Source of the DNA: Desulfotruncus arcticus DSM 17038
GTDB taxonomy: Bacteria > Bacillota > Desulfotomaculia > Desulfotomaculales > Desulfallaceae
Length of the DNA: 64,000 bases
NCBI RefSeq assembly: GCF_900113335.1
Contig: NZ_FOOX01000017.1
Coordinates: 1-64,000, forward strand
Reading direction: 5' to 3'
A program made the position numbers and the translations under genes. Shown piece by piece: positions 17,171 through 25,693 of this stretch. The notes below the pieces were generated by a model. It ran no database searches, had not been told where the DNA came from, and was given only the letters and a program-made list of their open reading frames with translations. Within the stretch, counting starts at the first letter, position 1. The number at the start of each line of letters is the position of its first letter.

Positions 17171-18085
17171 ATGGAAATTACTCCGCAAACATTTCAGCCT
17201 ATCGAAAGAGACCACCAGGCGGCAGAGGAAATAGCCTGTCCGTCGGTGGGCTACTGGCAGGATGTCTGGCTGCGTTTAAAACAAAATAAATTGGCTGTCA
17301 CCGGAATTATTATTATCGGACTGCTGGCGCTGATAGCTCTGCTGGGGCCGCACCTGTCCGCCCATACCTATGAGGAACAGGATTTGCTGCTAGTGAACCA
17401 ACCTCCCGGCGGCGACTACTGGTTTGGCACCGATTCCCTGGGCCGGGACCTGTTTACCAGGGTGTGCTACGGCGCCCGGATATCTCTGGCCATCGGGGTG
17501 CTGACCAGTGTCATCTGCATGGTCATCGGGGTGCTGTACGGGGGTATTTCCGGTTATCTGGGCGGCCGGGTGGACGAGATAATGATGCGTATTGTGGAAG
17601 TGCTTTACAGCATACCATTTTTACTTTACGTTATTTTGCTCATGGTGCTGCTGGGGCCAGGACTCAAGTCCATCTTCATCGCCCTGGGCATGGTTTACTG
17701 GCAAAATATGGCCAGGGTTGTCCGGGGTCAGGTGCTGGCCCTGAAAGAGCAGGAGTACATTTATGCCGCCCGCCTGCTGGGCGCGGGCACCTGGCGGATT
17801 CTGTTGCGCCACCTGATCCCCAATACCATGGGCCCTATTATCGTCAGCATGACCCTGTTGGTTCCCCAAGCTATTTTCACCGAGGCTTTCTTAAGCTTCC
17901 TGGGACTCGGGGTGTCCGCGCCCATGGCCAGTTGGGGCGTGCTGGCCAGTGACGGCATTGAGGGTTTGCGCAATTATCCCTGGCAGCTGTTTTTCCCGGC
18001 TCTTTTTATCAGTATTACCATGCTGGCTTTCAACTTTGTCGGAGACGGCCTGCGCGACGCGCTGGATCCCCGTCTGCGCCGCTAA
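17171..18085 (+). CDS. oppC: Oligopeptide ABC transporter permease OppC
   Basis: A 304-residue permease with an N-terminal OppC_N membrane segment (about 40-62) and a five-segment C-terminal domain. The signature GTDSLGRDLFTRVCYGARISL and the EAA loop EYIYAARLLGAGTWRILLRH mark it as OppC/DppC (each cut to its recognisable core). It starts 8 bases after oppB and is translated in the same operon. It forms the second half of the transmembrane channel. Confidence 0.92.
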   Translation: MEITPQTFQPIERDHQAAEEIACPSVGYWQDVWLRLKQNKLAVTGIIIIGLLALIALLGPHLSAHTYEEQDLLLVNQPPGGDYWFGTDSLGRDLFTRVCYGARISLAIGVLTSVICMVIGVLYGGISGYLGGRVDEIMMRIVEVLYSIPFLLYVILLMVLLGPGLKSIFIALGMVYWQNMARVVRGQVLALKEQEYIYAARLLGAGTWRILLRHLIPNTMGPIIVSMTLLVPQAIFTEAFLSFLGLGVSAPMASWGVLASDGIEGLRNYPWQLFFPALFISITMLAFNFVGDGLRDALDPRLRR

Positions 18086-18099
18086 GGGGGGAGCCGGTA

Positions 18100-19101
18100 A
18101 TGAAACATTTACTGTCAGTCAACAATTTGCAGGTGCATTTTAAGACCTTTGCCGGCGAAGTGCAGGCGGTCCGGGGCGTCAGTTTTGATCTGACGGCCGG
18201 GGAGGCCATAGCCATCGTGGGTGAGTCGGGCTGTGGCAAGAGCGTTACCGCCCAGTCCATCATGAGATTGATCCCTTCTCCGCCGGGCCGTTATGTAGCC
18301 GGGGAAATTTTTTTTGACGGTGAAAATTTGCTGCCTAAAACCGAAAAGGAAATGGAAATCATTCGAGGCAAGGACATAGGTATGATCTTCCAGGACCCCA
18401 TGACTTCGCTTAACCCCACCATGAAGGTGGGCCACCAGATTGTGGAAACGTTAAATAAACATACTGATCTCGCCGGCGAGGCCGGCAAACAAAGAGCCGT
18501 GGAAATGCTGGCGCTGGTGGGCCTGCCCAACCCTGAAAAAAGGTATGGCCAGTATCCCCACCAGTTCAGCGGCGGCATGCGCCAGAGGGCGATGATAGCC
18601 ATGGCCCTGGCCTGCAATCCCCGGCTGCTTATCGCGGACGAGCCTACCACCGCCCTGGACGTTACTATTCAGGCGCAGATACTGGAGCTGATGCAGGAGC
18701 TGAAAGACAAACTGGGCACGTCCATCATTCTCATTACCCACGACCTGGGCGTGGTGGCCGGATTCGCCTCCAGGGTTATCGTAATGTATGCGGGCAAAGT
18801 GGTGGAAAGCGGTACCACCAGCGAGATATTTTATCAACAGCGGCATCCGTATACCCGGGGACTGCTGGCCTCCGTGCCCCGGCCGGGTCAAGAGATAAGG
18901 AAAAAATTAAGCCCTATCGCCGGGCGGCCGCCTGACTTGATCGCCCCGCCCCAGGGCTGCGCCTTCTGGCCGCGCTGTGAACGGGCCATGCTGGTTTGCC
19001 GGGAAGTTCAACCGGATCTGGTGCGGTTATCCGACACCCACCTGGTGAGCTGCTGGCTTACCCACGAGTATGCGTCAAAGGGGGCGACTATCCGGTCATG
19101 A
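18100..19101 (+). CDS. oppD: Oligopeptide ABC transporter ATPase OppD
   Basis: A 333-residue cytoplasmic ATPase with Walker A GESGCGKS, signature FSGGMRQRAMIA, Walker B LLIADEPTTALD and the switch histidine in ITHDLGV. The C-terminal oligopeptide-ATPase extension carries a cysteine-rich end (QGCAFWPRCERAMLVC), which in relatives binds a [4Fe-4S] cluster. GGGGGG lies upstream of the ATG. It energises OppBC together with OppF, with which it overlaps by four bases. Confidence 0.92.
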   Translation: MKHLLSVNNLQVHFKTFAGEVQAVRGVSFDLTAGEAIAIVGESGCGKSVTAQSIMRLIPSPPGRYVAGEIFFDGENLLPKTEKEMEIIRGKDIGMIFQDPMTSLNPTMKVGHQIVETLNKHTDLAGEAGKQRAVEMLALVGLPNPEKRYGQYPHQFSGGMRQRAMIAMALACNPRLLIADEPTTALDVTIQAQILELMQELKDKLGTSIILITHDLGVVAGFASRVIVMYAGKVVESGTTSEIFYQQRHPYTRGLLASVPRPGQEIRKKLSPIAGRPPDLIAPPQGCAFWPRCERAMLVCREVQPDLVRLSDTHLVSCWLTHEYASKGATIRS

Positions 19102-20051
19102 AAAAGCTGGTCGAAGTTGTTAACTTAAAAAAACATTTCCGGGTGGGCAAAAACCAAATCTTAAAAGCGGTAAATGATGTATCTATCCACATTTACCAGG
19201 GGGAAACCCTCGGTGTGGTGGGGGAAAGCGGCTGCGGCAAGACCACCCTGGGCAGGACGGTGGTTCGACTGTACCAGCCCACGGCGGGGAAAGTGCTGTT
19301 TAACGGGCTGGATATCCATAAAGCCGCCGGGCAGGAGAAAAAAGGCCTGTTTAGACGGATACAGATGATCTTTCAGGATCCTTACGCTTCGTTGAACCCC
19401 CGCATGACTGTGGGCGAAATAATAGGTGAGGCGCTGGACATTCATAAAATTGCCCGGGGCTCCCAACGCCGGGACAGAATTATGGAACTTTTAAAGTTGG
19501 TGGGACTCAACGCCGACCATACCAACCGCTTCCCCCATGAATTCAGCGGAGGTCAGCGGCAGCGGATCGGCATAGCCCGGGCTCTGGCTGTTGATCCGGA
19601 GTTTATCGTCTGCGACGAACCAATTTCCGCGCTGGATGTTTCCATCCAGGCCCAGGTGGTCAACTTATTGGAGGAACTGCAGGAAAGACTGGGACTGACC
19701 TATATGTTCATTGCCCACGATCTGTCCATGGTCAGGCATATCAGCAGCCGGGTGGCGGTGATGTATCTGGGCAGGGTGGTGGAACTAGCCGGCAGCGACG
19801 AGCTTTATGACAATCCTCTGCACCCCTACACCCGGGCGCTGCTTTCCTCAATACCGGTAGCCGATCCGGATATCGAGGCCAAGCGTAAGCGCATTATCCT
19901 GGCAGGTGATGTACCAAGCCCGGTTAACCCTCCGCCCGGCTGTGCCTTTGTTACCCGCTGCCCGCAAGCGACGAAAGAATGCCATCAGGAAACGCCGGCG
20001 TTTAAAGAAATCCATGACAATCACTTGGCAGCCTGCCACAGGTTGGGTTGA
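19098..20051 (+). CDS. oppF: Oligopeptide ABC transporter ATPase OppF
   Basis: A 317-residue ATPase with Walker A GESGCGKT, signature FSGGQRQRIGIA, Walker B FIVCDEPISALD and the same cysteine-bearing C-terminal extension (GCAFVTRCPQATKEC). ATG 19098 overlaps the oppD stop as ATGA, which indicates coupled translation; the longer in-frame version from 18996 would overlap oppD by 106 bases and is rejected. This completes a five-gene importer with no missing part. A terminator follows. Confidence 0.92.
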   Translation: MKKLVEVVNLKKHFRVGKNQILKAVNDVSIHIYQGETLGVVGESGCGKTTLGRTVVRLYQPTAGKVLFNGLDIHKAAGQEKKGLFRRIQMIFQDPYASLNPRMTVGEIIGEALDIHKIARGSQRRDRIMELLKLVGLNADHTNRFPHEFSGGQRQRIGIARALAVDPEFIVCDEPISALDVSIQAQVVNLLEELQERLGLTYMFIAHDLSMVRHISSRVAVMYLGRVVELAGSDELYDNPLHPYTRALLSSIPVADPDIEAKRKRIILAGDVPSPVNPPPGCAFVTRCPQATKECHQETPAFKEIHDNHLAACHRLG

Positions 20052-20059
20052 ATAAGCTA

Positions 20060-20095
20060 GATTAACCCCTGTATAACGCAGGGGTTAATCTTTTA
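20060..20095. terminator. Terminator of the opp operon
   Basis: Perfect 12-base arms GATTAACCCCTG and CAGGGGTTAATC, 7-base loop, followed by TTTTAT. The convergent Nudix gene's stop codon lies inside the right arm. Confidence 0.9.
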
Positions 20096-20714
20096 TCATG
20101 CTAATAAAATTATGGAGAATAGTTGCCGTCATCCCCCAAATAAAAAACTCTTGGTATTCATAAATATACGTCGGGAAAGACCACCTTTGCTTCCATCCCC
20201 CTCTGTATACTTCAGGCACACGGTCTAGTGGAAAATCTTCACTGTATCGGGTAGCCACGTAAGTTTTGCTGACTTGGGGCGGATAATTAAGAAAAAATGA
20301 CACCGGTACCGTAAAAACCCTTTCCACTTCTTCCCGGTTGGGAACTATACTATCCGGCGCAAGTATCTCGCCTACGAAAGGGTAAACAACCGGTCCCATG
20401 GGGGTTACTAAAAAATCCAGCGGTGTTAGCACTTTGATATCTTTTTTAGGTAGACCCAGCTCTTCTGCGGCCTCCCTCACAGCGGCAAGTTCCGGTCGTT
20501 TTTTTTCGTTGTTTTCTACCCTGCCACCCGGGAAACATATTTCACCCGGCTGTCTGGCCAGGTCCCTGGACCGCACCTCAAACAGTATCTCAAAATTTCC
20601 CTTCCTCTTAACCAGCGGGATAAGAACAGCAGATAAAAAATAATTTTCTCTGCCCATTAAATCGGGTTTGCGTGAATTAAGCTTATCAATGAGCTCTCTC
20701 ATAAAATATATCAC
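20085..20714 (-). CDS. Nudix hydrolase (NudL/CoA-pyrophosphatase-like)
   Basis: A 209-residue protein whose Nudix region reads CFPGGRVENN, then ELAAVREAAEELGL. The REAAEELG core supplies the metal-binding glutamates. The sequence before it (FEVRSRDLARQPGEICFPGG) and length fit the NudL group, which cleaves coenzyme A or acyl-CoA to phosphopantetheine and ADP. Substrate is inferred from subfamily likeness only. The ribosome site is weak (GGTGA 9 bases before the ATG). A likely promoter lies at 20826-20855. It is convergent with opp and shares its terminator region. Confidence 0.8.
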   Translation of the reverse strand: MIYFMRELIDKLNSRKPDLMGRENYFLSAVLIPLVKRKGNFEILFEVRSRDLARQPGEICFPGGRVENNEKKRPELAAVREAAEELGLPKKDIKVLTPLDFLVTPMGPVVYPFVGEILAPDSIVPNREEVERVFTVPVSFFLNYPPQVSKTYVATRYSEDFPLDRVPEVYRGGWKQRWSFPTYIYEYQEFFIWGMTATILHNFISMIKD

Positions 20715-20825
20715 CAGTTATACATATTCTTTAACTGTTTACCCCAAACCTGCTGCTAAAAAATAAAATAAATTAATGGAGCAAATGGGGCTTTATCCAC
20801 AATATACGGTTTTGACACATAAAAT

Positions 20826-20855
20826 ATTATATGTTATGGAGTTGGCTAATGTCAG
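20826..20855 (-). promoter_or_regulatory. Candidate promoter of the Nudix gene
   Basis: Read on the minus strand, CTGACA is followed after 18 bases by a perfect TATAAT. The Nudix start is 112 bases downstream. Confidence 0.4.
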
Positions 20856-20922
20856 CACCGGGCGGATGCCAGTCAGACCCGGCGGTAAGAGCTGCCGGTT
20901 ACGCGTTATCGACACAAGATGT

Positions 20923-21528
20923 TTATATCCGGCACAAATATAGCCCCATAAAATGATTGAGTTTAACCTCATGATAACTTGTAAAAATGTCCCGCAGCTG
21001 GCCGTTAATTTCATTTAAAAACTGCTGATAATAGCTTCCCTCAATTTTTTCAACTGCTGTTACAACCGGGTTCCAGTTGGGGACATAATCCACTACAGCC
21101 ACAAACCGGTTGGCGAGTCTTTTCATTTCCAGCAGTACTTTTACCCGGTAATCCGGGGGCATTTCATGCAGCACGAAACCGGCCGCAGCTATATCAAAAC
21201 TGTCATCACCGAACCCGGCCAGCGCCAGGGCACTGCCCTGAAGATAAGTAATTTTAGAGCCATATCGCTTCCTGGCCCGGTTTAACATACCGGAAGAAAT
21301 ATCCACCCCCGTAACCACCGCTCCCCTTTCGGCAAACGCTCCGGCCAGTGTGCCGGTACCTGTACCGATATCAAGCACTCTGGGAGCAGCACCGGCGGCG
21401 GCAAACTCTCCAAGGGTAATTTTTACAGCCTTCCGGTAGGAAGTGATAAATATTGGCCTGATAACATCAAAATACGGTGCAATCCGGTCGAAAGAAGCAG
21501 CCAGTTTGTTTAAATCATAAATGGGCAT
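20923..21528 (-). CDS. Class I SAM-dependent methyltransferase (UbiE-like)
   Basis: A 201-residue cytoplasmic methyltransferase. SAM-binding motif I is VLDIGTGTGTLAGAF, the acidic residue that binds the ribose is in GVDISSGML, and motif IV-like sequence is DSFDIAAAGFVLHEMPP. This layout resembles the UbiE/MenG group, but no quinone-pathway gene is adjacent and the substrate cannot be named. It lies 28 bases downstream of the Nif3-like gene on the same strand and probably shares its transcript. Confidence 0.8.
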   Translation of the reverse strand: MPIYDLNKLAASFDRIAPYFDVIRPIFITSYRKAVKITLGEFAAAGAAPRVLDIGTGTGTLAGAFAERGAVVTGVDISSGMLNRARKRYGSKITYLQGSALALAGFGDDSFDIAAAGFVLHEMPPDYRVKVLLEMKRLANRFVAVVDYVPNWNPVVTAVEKIEGSYYQQFLNEINGQLRDIFTSYHEVKLNHFMGLYLCRI

Positions 21529-21555
21529 TGTTTATATTCCTTTTATTTTGATCAT

Positions 21556-22674
21556 TTATACGTGCTCCCAGGGCTCTGCTTCGGACGTGGCAACAACTAT
21601 ATCAACATTTAAACCGGCTTTTTGCAGCGCCAGTTCCAGTCTTTCCTTCAATCCAGGCAGCACCGGTCTTTCCGTAGCAAAGTGTCCGGCATCGATGAAA
21701 TTCATACCCGCCTCCTGCATATCTCTTGCCGCATGGTAGCGCACATCACCTGTTACCAGCACTCCGGCGCCTTTTTGCCGGGCCAGCGGCCACAGATCAC
21801 CACCCGAGCCGCCACATACAGCAACTTTTTGGATTGGCTCGTTTCCGCTGCCACCCATTCTAACGGTTCCAACACCCAAAATACTTTTCACCTTCCGGGC
21901 TAAAACTGTTAAGGGCAGCACCTCAGGCAGCAGGCCAATACGGCCCAAACCCTGTGAATTAACTGTGTTTTCCAAAGGATACAGGTCATAGGCAACTTCC
22001 TCGTAAGGATGGACCTCAAACATAGCTTTAAGCACTTGCCCCAGGTCAGCTTTTTTTATTACCGTCTCGATACGAATCTCCTCAACCTGTTCCAACCGGC
22101 CTTCCGTCCCGATAAACGGCTTAGCTCCTTCCCGTGGTAGAAATGTACCCGTTCCTATCGTGTTGAAGGTGCAATGGCTGTATTGGCCCAGCCAGCCTGC
22201 ACCAGCCCCGCCCAGGACTTCGCGCACCTTGTCCGCATATTCAACAGGCACAAAAACAACCAGCTTTAACAACCGGTCGAGCTCTACCGGATGCAACACC
22301 TCAATTGACCTTAATTCCAATGCCCGGGCCAATATATCATTTACACCGCCCTGCGCACTATCCAGACTGGTATGCGCAGAGTAAACGCCAATTCCGGCAT
22401 TAATCAATCTGTAGACCAATCCCCCCGCCTGACTGTCGCGCCTGATGGACTTAACGCCTTTCAGAAACATTGGATGGTGGCTTATAATCATTTGTACTCC
22501 GGCGTCTTCAGCCTCGTTAATGACCGTTTGAGTAACGTCCAGTGCCAGCATGATCTTATTCACAGCAGCTCCGGGATCTCCAATCTGCCACCCGCAATTG
22601 TCCCATTCCTCCGCCAAGTGTGGGGGAGCAATTTGTTCCATTATCCGGGCAATATACCCGGCTGTTATTGACAT
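21556..22674 (-). CDS. Nif3-like dinuclear metal-centre protein (YqfO family)
   Basis: A 372-residue protein. The N-terminal NIF3 half has MLALDVTQTVINEA, the metal ligands in IISHHPM and YSAHTSLDSAQGGVND. A middle insert of about 100 residues is the PII/CutA-like domain of the long YqfO form. The C-terminal NIF3 half has VAVCGGSGGD, VTGDVRYHAA and DAGHFATERP. Relatives form hexameric rings with two metal ions. They are implicated as GTP cyclohydrolase-like enzymes or metal-binding proteins, but the function is not settled. It overlaps trmK by 10 bases, the same pairing as in Bacillus. Confidence 0.88.
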   Translation of the reverse strand: MSITAGYIARIMEQIAPPHLAEEWDNCGWQIGDPGAAVNKIMLALDVTQTVINEAEDAGVQMIISHHPMFLKGVKSIRRDSQAGGLVYRLINAGIGVYSAHTSLDSAQGGVNDILARALELRSIEVLHPVELDRLLKLVVFVPVEYADKVREVLGGAGAGWLGQYSHCTFNTIGTGTFLPREGAKPFIGTEGRLEQVEEIRIETVIKKADLGQVLKAMFEVHPYEEVAYDLYPLENTVNSQGLGRIGLLPEVLPLTVLARKVKSILGVGTVRMGGSGNEPIQKVAVCGGSGGDLWPLARQKGAGVLVTGDVRYHAARDMQEAGMNFIDAGHFATERPVLPGLKERLELALQKAGLNVDIVVATSEAEPWEHV

Positions 22675-23360
22675 AATTTCAACACCTCCCGTATTCTATC
22701 TTTCTCTTTTATTAACAAGCCGGCACGTAACCGGGCTTCATCACTTTTGGCATCTTTAAGTTTTTGCAGAACCGAACCAATGTTGGCAGAACGTTTCTTT
22801 AAGTATTCTACCAGGATGTCATCTTGTTTTTCCAGCAGGCGGGGTCCGACCTCCAATATAAATTCATCATCAATCTTTTCATTTCCCTTTTCAGCAACAA
22901 TAATCACATAGTAATGCCCGTCTTCATCAACCATATCTTCATCAACCAAGCACCAGTTATTCCGGATCAGCCAGCGACGAACCGCGGGAACGTCCCGCAT
23001 TGGCTGGATAATTAGACGCCTGATAGATTTAAGCACCACACTGCCGGCCTCTAATATGCTGATGATCGACTTGCCGCCCATCCCCGCCAAAACAGCAACA
23101 TCTGCTTCACCCGGCTGTAATACCCCCAACCCGTTGCCCATACGCACATCAATTTGCTGTTCAAGCTGGCAGGAGCGAACGGTTTCCTGCGCCGCCCGGT
23201 AGGGCCCGGCGGTAACTTCACCAGCCAAAACCTTTTTTGCTCTACCTGTCTGAATTAGATATACCGGCAAATAAGCATGATCTGTTCCGATATCCGCAAC
23301 CACTGAATCCCTGGGAATATGCCTGACCACCGCGGCAAGGCGTTTGGATAGTTCAACCAT
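22665..23360 (-). CDS. trmK: tRNA (adenine-22-N1)-methyltransferase TrmK
   Basis: A 231-residue SAM-dependent methyltransferase. SAM motif I is VADIGTDHAYLPVYL, followed by GEVTAGPYRAAQETV and the catalytic-loop region AGMGGKSI. These are characteristic of TrmK, which methylates N1 of A22 in tRNA. The C-terminal 70 residues are a coiled-coil helical domain, also as in TrmK. It is immediately upstream of the Nif3-like gene, the usual Firmicute order; sigA, which often precedes the pair, is absent here. Confidence 0.9.
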   Translation of the reverse strand: MVELSKRLAAVVRHIPRDSVVADIGTDHAYLPVYLIQTGRAKKVLAGEVTAGPYRAAQETVRSCQLEQQIDVRMGNGLGVLQPGEADVAVLAGMGGKSIISILEAGSVVLKSIRRLIIQPMRDVPAVRRWLIRNNWCLVDEDMVDEDGHYYVIIVAEKGNEKIDDEFILEVGPRLLEKQDDILVEYLKKRSANIGSVLQKLKDAKSDEARLRAGLLIKEKDRIREVLKLCQ

Positions 23361-23416
23361 TGATAATTCACCTTTCCCCCACTGCTTTTAAATATTGAAT
23401 TGCTGTTAAACCTGCT

Positions 23417-23444
23417 CTATGTACTAGTTTCACTAAGTACATAG
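23417..23444. repeat. Inverted repeat between trmK and the Usp-like gene
   Basis: Arms CTATGTACT and AGTACATAG are perfect and can be extended inward by TAG/CTA with one bulged base. A further pair, GAATTGC (23397-23403) and GCAATTC (23444-23450), flanks it but is set off on the left by 13 extra bases. No T-run follows. It could be an operator, an RNA element, or the remnant of a small mobile repeat. Confidence 0.4.
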
Positions 23445-23564
23445 CAATTCAACGGTCATTTTCCATCCTTTAATTACATTTTGCAGCTTCATATTGTAAG
23501 TGAAAATTTCGACATGCCCAATAAACCGGAAACAGTTTAAAAAAGTTAAAACAGCAAAGTTTAA

Positions 23565-23591
23565 TTGAATATTAGAAACTTCGGGTATAAC
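23565..23591 (+). promoter_or_regulatory. Candidate promoter of the Usp-like gene
   Basis: TTGAAT and TATAAC are separated by 15 bases, slightly short, and lie 49 bases before the ATG. Confidence 0.3.
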
Positions 23592-23639
23592 ATGATATCA
23601 ACAACAACCAACAACCAAATATACCCGGAGGCGATTTGA

Positions 23640-24080
23640 ATGAAAAGGATGTTATTGGTAGTAAACGGGGCCGAGTATTCACTGCCAGCTATTAAAAAAG
23701 CTGTATGGCTCTCAAAGTGCGAAGATTGTCAACTTGATGTTCTATATGTTAATCCTCCTTGCAACCAAATGTACCCCGATGTACCCGGACTTTGTTTCTG
23801 GATGCCCGATTGGGAATATAAAATGGTTGCCGACAGGCTGAGAAGCAAAGTGCTGGATGAAAAAATCGTACCCATCTTTGAAGAATCAGAACTGGAACCT
23901 AGAATTATTATATCCAGCCGCGACCAGGATGAAAAAATTAAAGAAATGAGCGAAGAAAACCACTACGACAAAATTTTCATCGCCAGCCCCTCAAAATATT
24001 GCCATCATGCAGAAAAAGGCTGGCTGTGGTTTAAGAATAAGCCTGAAACCGTACCCAGCGGGACTGTTTGCCTAATTTAA
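23640..24080 (+). CDS. Universal-stress-protein-like domain protein
   Basis: A 146-residue cytoplasmic protein that starts MKRMLLVVNGAEYSLPAIKKAVWLS, of which the LLVVNGAE strand and the following helix fit the UspA fold. IFIASPS matches the fourth strand and loop. The usual ATP-binding G-x2-G-x9-G motif is not clear, so it may not bind ATP. Six cysteines are present, more than normal in this family. GGAGG lies 8 bases before the ATG and a strong terminator follows, so it is a single-gene unit. The function is unknown. Confidence 0.65.
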   Translation: MKRMLLVVNGAEYSLPAIKKAVWLSKCEDCQLDVLYVNPPCNQMYPDVPGLCFWMPDWEYKMVADRLRSKVLDEKIVPIFEESELEPRIIISSRDQDEKIKEMSEENHYDKIFIASPSKYCHHAEKGWLWFKNKPETVPSGTVCLI

Positions 24081-24112
24081 AAAACCCCTTCATATTGTAG
24101 AAGGGGTTTTTT
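24079..24112. terminator. Terminator of the Usp-like gene
   Basis: Perfect 13-base arms AAAAAACCCCTTC and GAAGGGGTTTTTT with an 8-base loop; the right arm ends in the T-run. Confidence 0.92.
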
Positions 24113-24238
24113 ATTTGCTTTTTTATTATTATAACAGATTATAGCACACATTTATGTTCGGCACATGCGACAATGCGTATATTATCGTTTTGGGGGACAA
24201 TACTGTTAATTGAACTAAACAATTTCATGGAGATGGCA

Positions 24239-25624
24239 ATGTCGCGCAGCAAAAAAAATAAAAATCTAACTGCCATGATACTCGGTGCAGGGCTGGGGAC
24301 TGCCGGCGCAGTCCTGCTGGGCAGGTCTTTGGCCGGACAAGCAACCAAGTTCATTACTACCCGCTTTATGACCGAACCCTATAAGGAAAACCTTTGGGAA
24401 GCTTTTTCGGCAGGGGCAAGGATAAATCCCCAGGTAATTGTGGAAACCAACCTCAGGGCGGAACTGGGCAGAACAATTAGCCGCCCTTTTGGCGGACCAA
24501 AAAAATTCCCTGATTTCAGCAGTATCATGTTTAATGTTGCCCAGCTTAACACTTTTCCCACTGTTTTAGAAAAAAAAATCGACAGCTCATTGGTCCTGGG
24601 CAAGCGCGCTATACGTCCGGTTAAATTGGATATTCCCATACTGATAGCCGGAATGGCCTATGGTTTGGCGTTAAGTGAAAAAACCAAGGTTGCCCTGGCC
24701 AAAGGCGCCTCCATGGCCGGAACTGCAACCAATACAGGCTACGGTCCGTTTCTGCCCAAGGAAAGAGCTGCCGCCAAACATCTGATTTTACAATTTAATC
24801 GCGGTAATTGGTCCAAGGAGCCGGAAATATTAAGAAAAGCCGACCTGATTGAGATTCAGTTGGGGCAGGGCGCCACGGCAGGCGCAGGTGAAACATTTTA
24901 CCCCAAAAACATGGATAAAAAATTAATCAGGCTGATGGGGCTGGCACCTGGCGAAAATGCCGTAGTTCACAGCAGAATGCCTGAAATCAACTCCCCCGGT
25001 GAACTTGGCAATTTAGTAAGTATGTTAAGAAAGACCACAAAAGGAGTACCCATTGGGGTTAAAATAGCTGCGGGTAATGATTTGGAGAAAGATCTGGCGT
25101 ACATCATTGAAGCAGGTGCTGATTTTATTACAGTAGACGGCGCCCAGGGGGGAACCTCAGGGGCGGCTCCAACGCTGGAGGACGATTGCGGCCTGCCAAC
25201 ACTTTTCGCAGTTTGCCGGGCTGCACGTTACCTGGAGCAGCGCCGGGTTAGGGACAAAATCAGCTTAATCATCAGTGGCGGGTTAAAAACTCCGGGGGAT
25301 TATCTTAAAGCAATGGCTTTGGGTGCAGACGCTGTCGCCATAGGCACAATTGCCGTGTGGGCAATGGCTCATACCCAGGTTTTTAAATCCCTTCCTTATG
25401 AGCCGCCGGTCCAGATTGTATATGCGAATGGCAAAGACCGTGCCAAGTTGGATGTAAACAAAGGCGCCCGCAACCTGGCAAGTTATTTACTATCCTCTGT
25501 GGCTGAAATGCAGATGGTAACTATGGCGCTGGGCAAAACTTCGCTAAGCCAAGTTGACAGAAATGATATTTTTGCGCTGGACGAGGCCACGGCTAAAATA
25601 ACAGGCATCAAGCCGGCGTATTAA
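24239..25624 (+). CDS. FMN-binding glutamate-synthase-like protein
   Basis: A 461-residue protein matching the central (GltB2/FMN) domain of glutamate synthase. Key stretches are LIEIQLGQGATAGAGETF, IEAGADFITVDGAQGGTSGA, LIISGGLKTPGDYLKAMALG and ADAVAIGTIAVWAM. The amidotransferase domain is absent, as in the archaeal-type family. A hydrophobic N-terminal helix (AMILGAGLGTAGAVLLG) suggests membrane association. The Cys residues that bind the 3Fe-4S cluster in true GltB are not apparent, so glutamate synthase activity is doubtful. ATG 24239 is chosen because GGAG lies 6 bases before it; in-frame codons upstream to 24173 have no good site. It appears to be alone. Confidence 0.8.
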   Translation: MSRSKKNKNLTAMILGAGLGTAGAVLLGRSLAGQATKFITTRFMTEPYKENLWEAFSAGARINPQVIVETNLRAELGRTISRPFGGPKKFPDFSSIMFNVAQLNTFPTVLEKKIDSSLVLGKRAIRPVKLDIPILIAGMAYGLALSEKTKVALAKGASMAGTATNTGYGPFLPKERAAAKHLILQFNRGNWSKEPEILRKADLIEIQLGQGATAGAGETFYPKNMDKKLIRLMGLAPGENAVVHSRMPEINSPGELGNLVSMLRKTTKGVPIGVKIAAGNDLEKDLAYIIEAGADFITVDGAQGGTSGAAPTLEDDCGLPTLFAVCRAARYLEQRRVRDKISLIISGGLKTPGDYLKAMALGADAVAIGTIAVWAMAHTQVFKSLPYEPPVQIVYANGKDRAKLDVNKGARNLASYLLSSVAEMQMVTMALGKTSLSQVDRNDIFALDEATAKITGIKPAY

Positions 25625-25629
25625 GGAAA

Positions 25630-25681
25630 GGGGACACACCTCCTCTATGGGGTCAAGGCTTTAGGTCGGAGGTATGTCCCC
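25630..25681. repeat. Imperfect inverted repeat (GGGGACA-type)
   Basis: Arms 25630-25643 and 25668-25681 pair over 14 bases with one mismatch around a 24-base loop. It lies in the gap between convergent genes. The GGGGACA...TGTCCCC ends resemble short dispersed repeats; a weak terminator role is also possible. Confidence 0.5.
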
Positions 25682-25693
25682 TGATTGTAATAG

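Noticed and set aside
18996..19097. Longer OppF N-terminus reaching into oppD
   Set aside because: It would overlap the conserved C-terminal end of OppD by 106 bases; the ATGA junction at 19098 is the usual arrangement.
24173..24238. N-terminal extension of the glutamate-synthase-like protein
   Set aside because: The extra 22 residues have no ribosome site at their start; GGAG lies 6 bases before ATG 24239.
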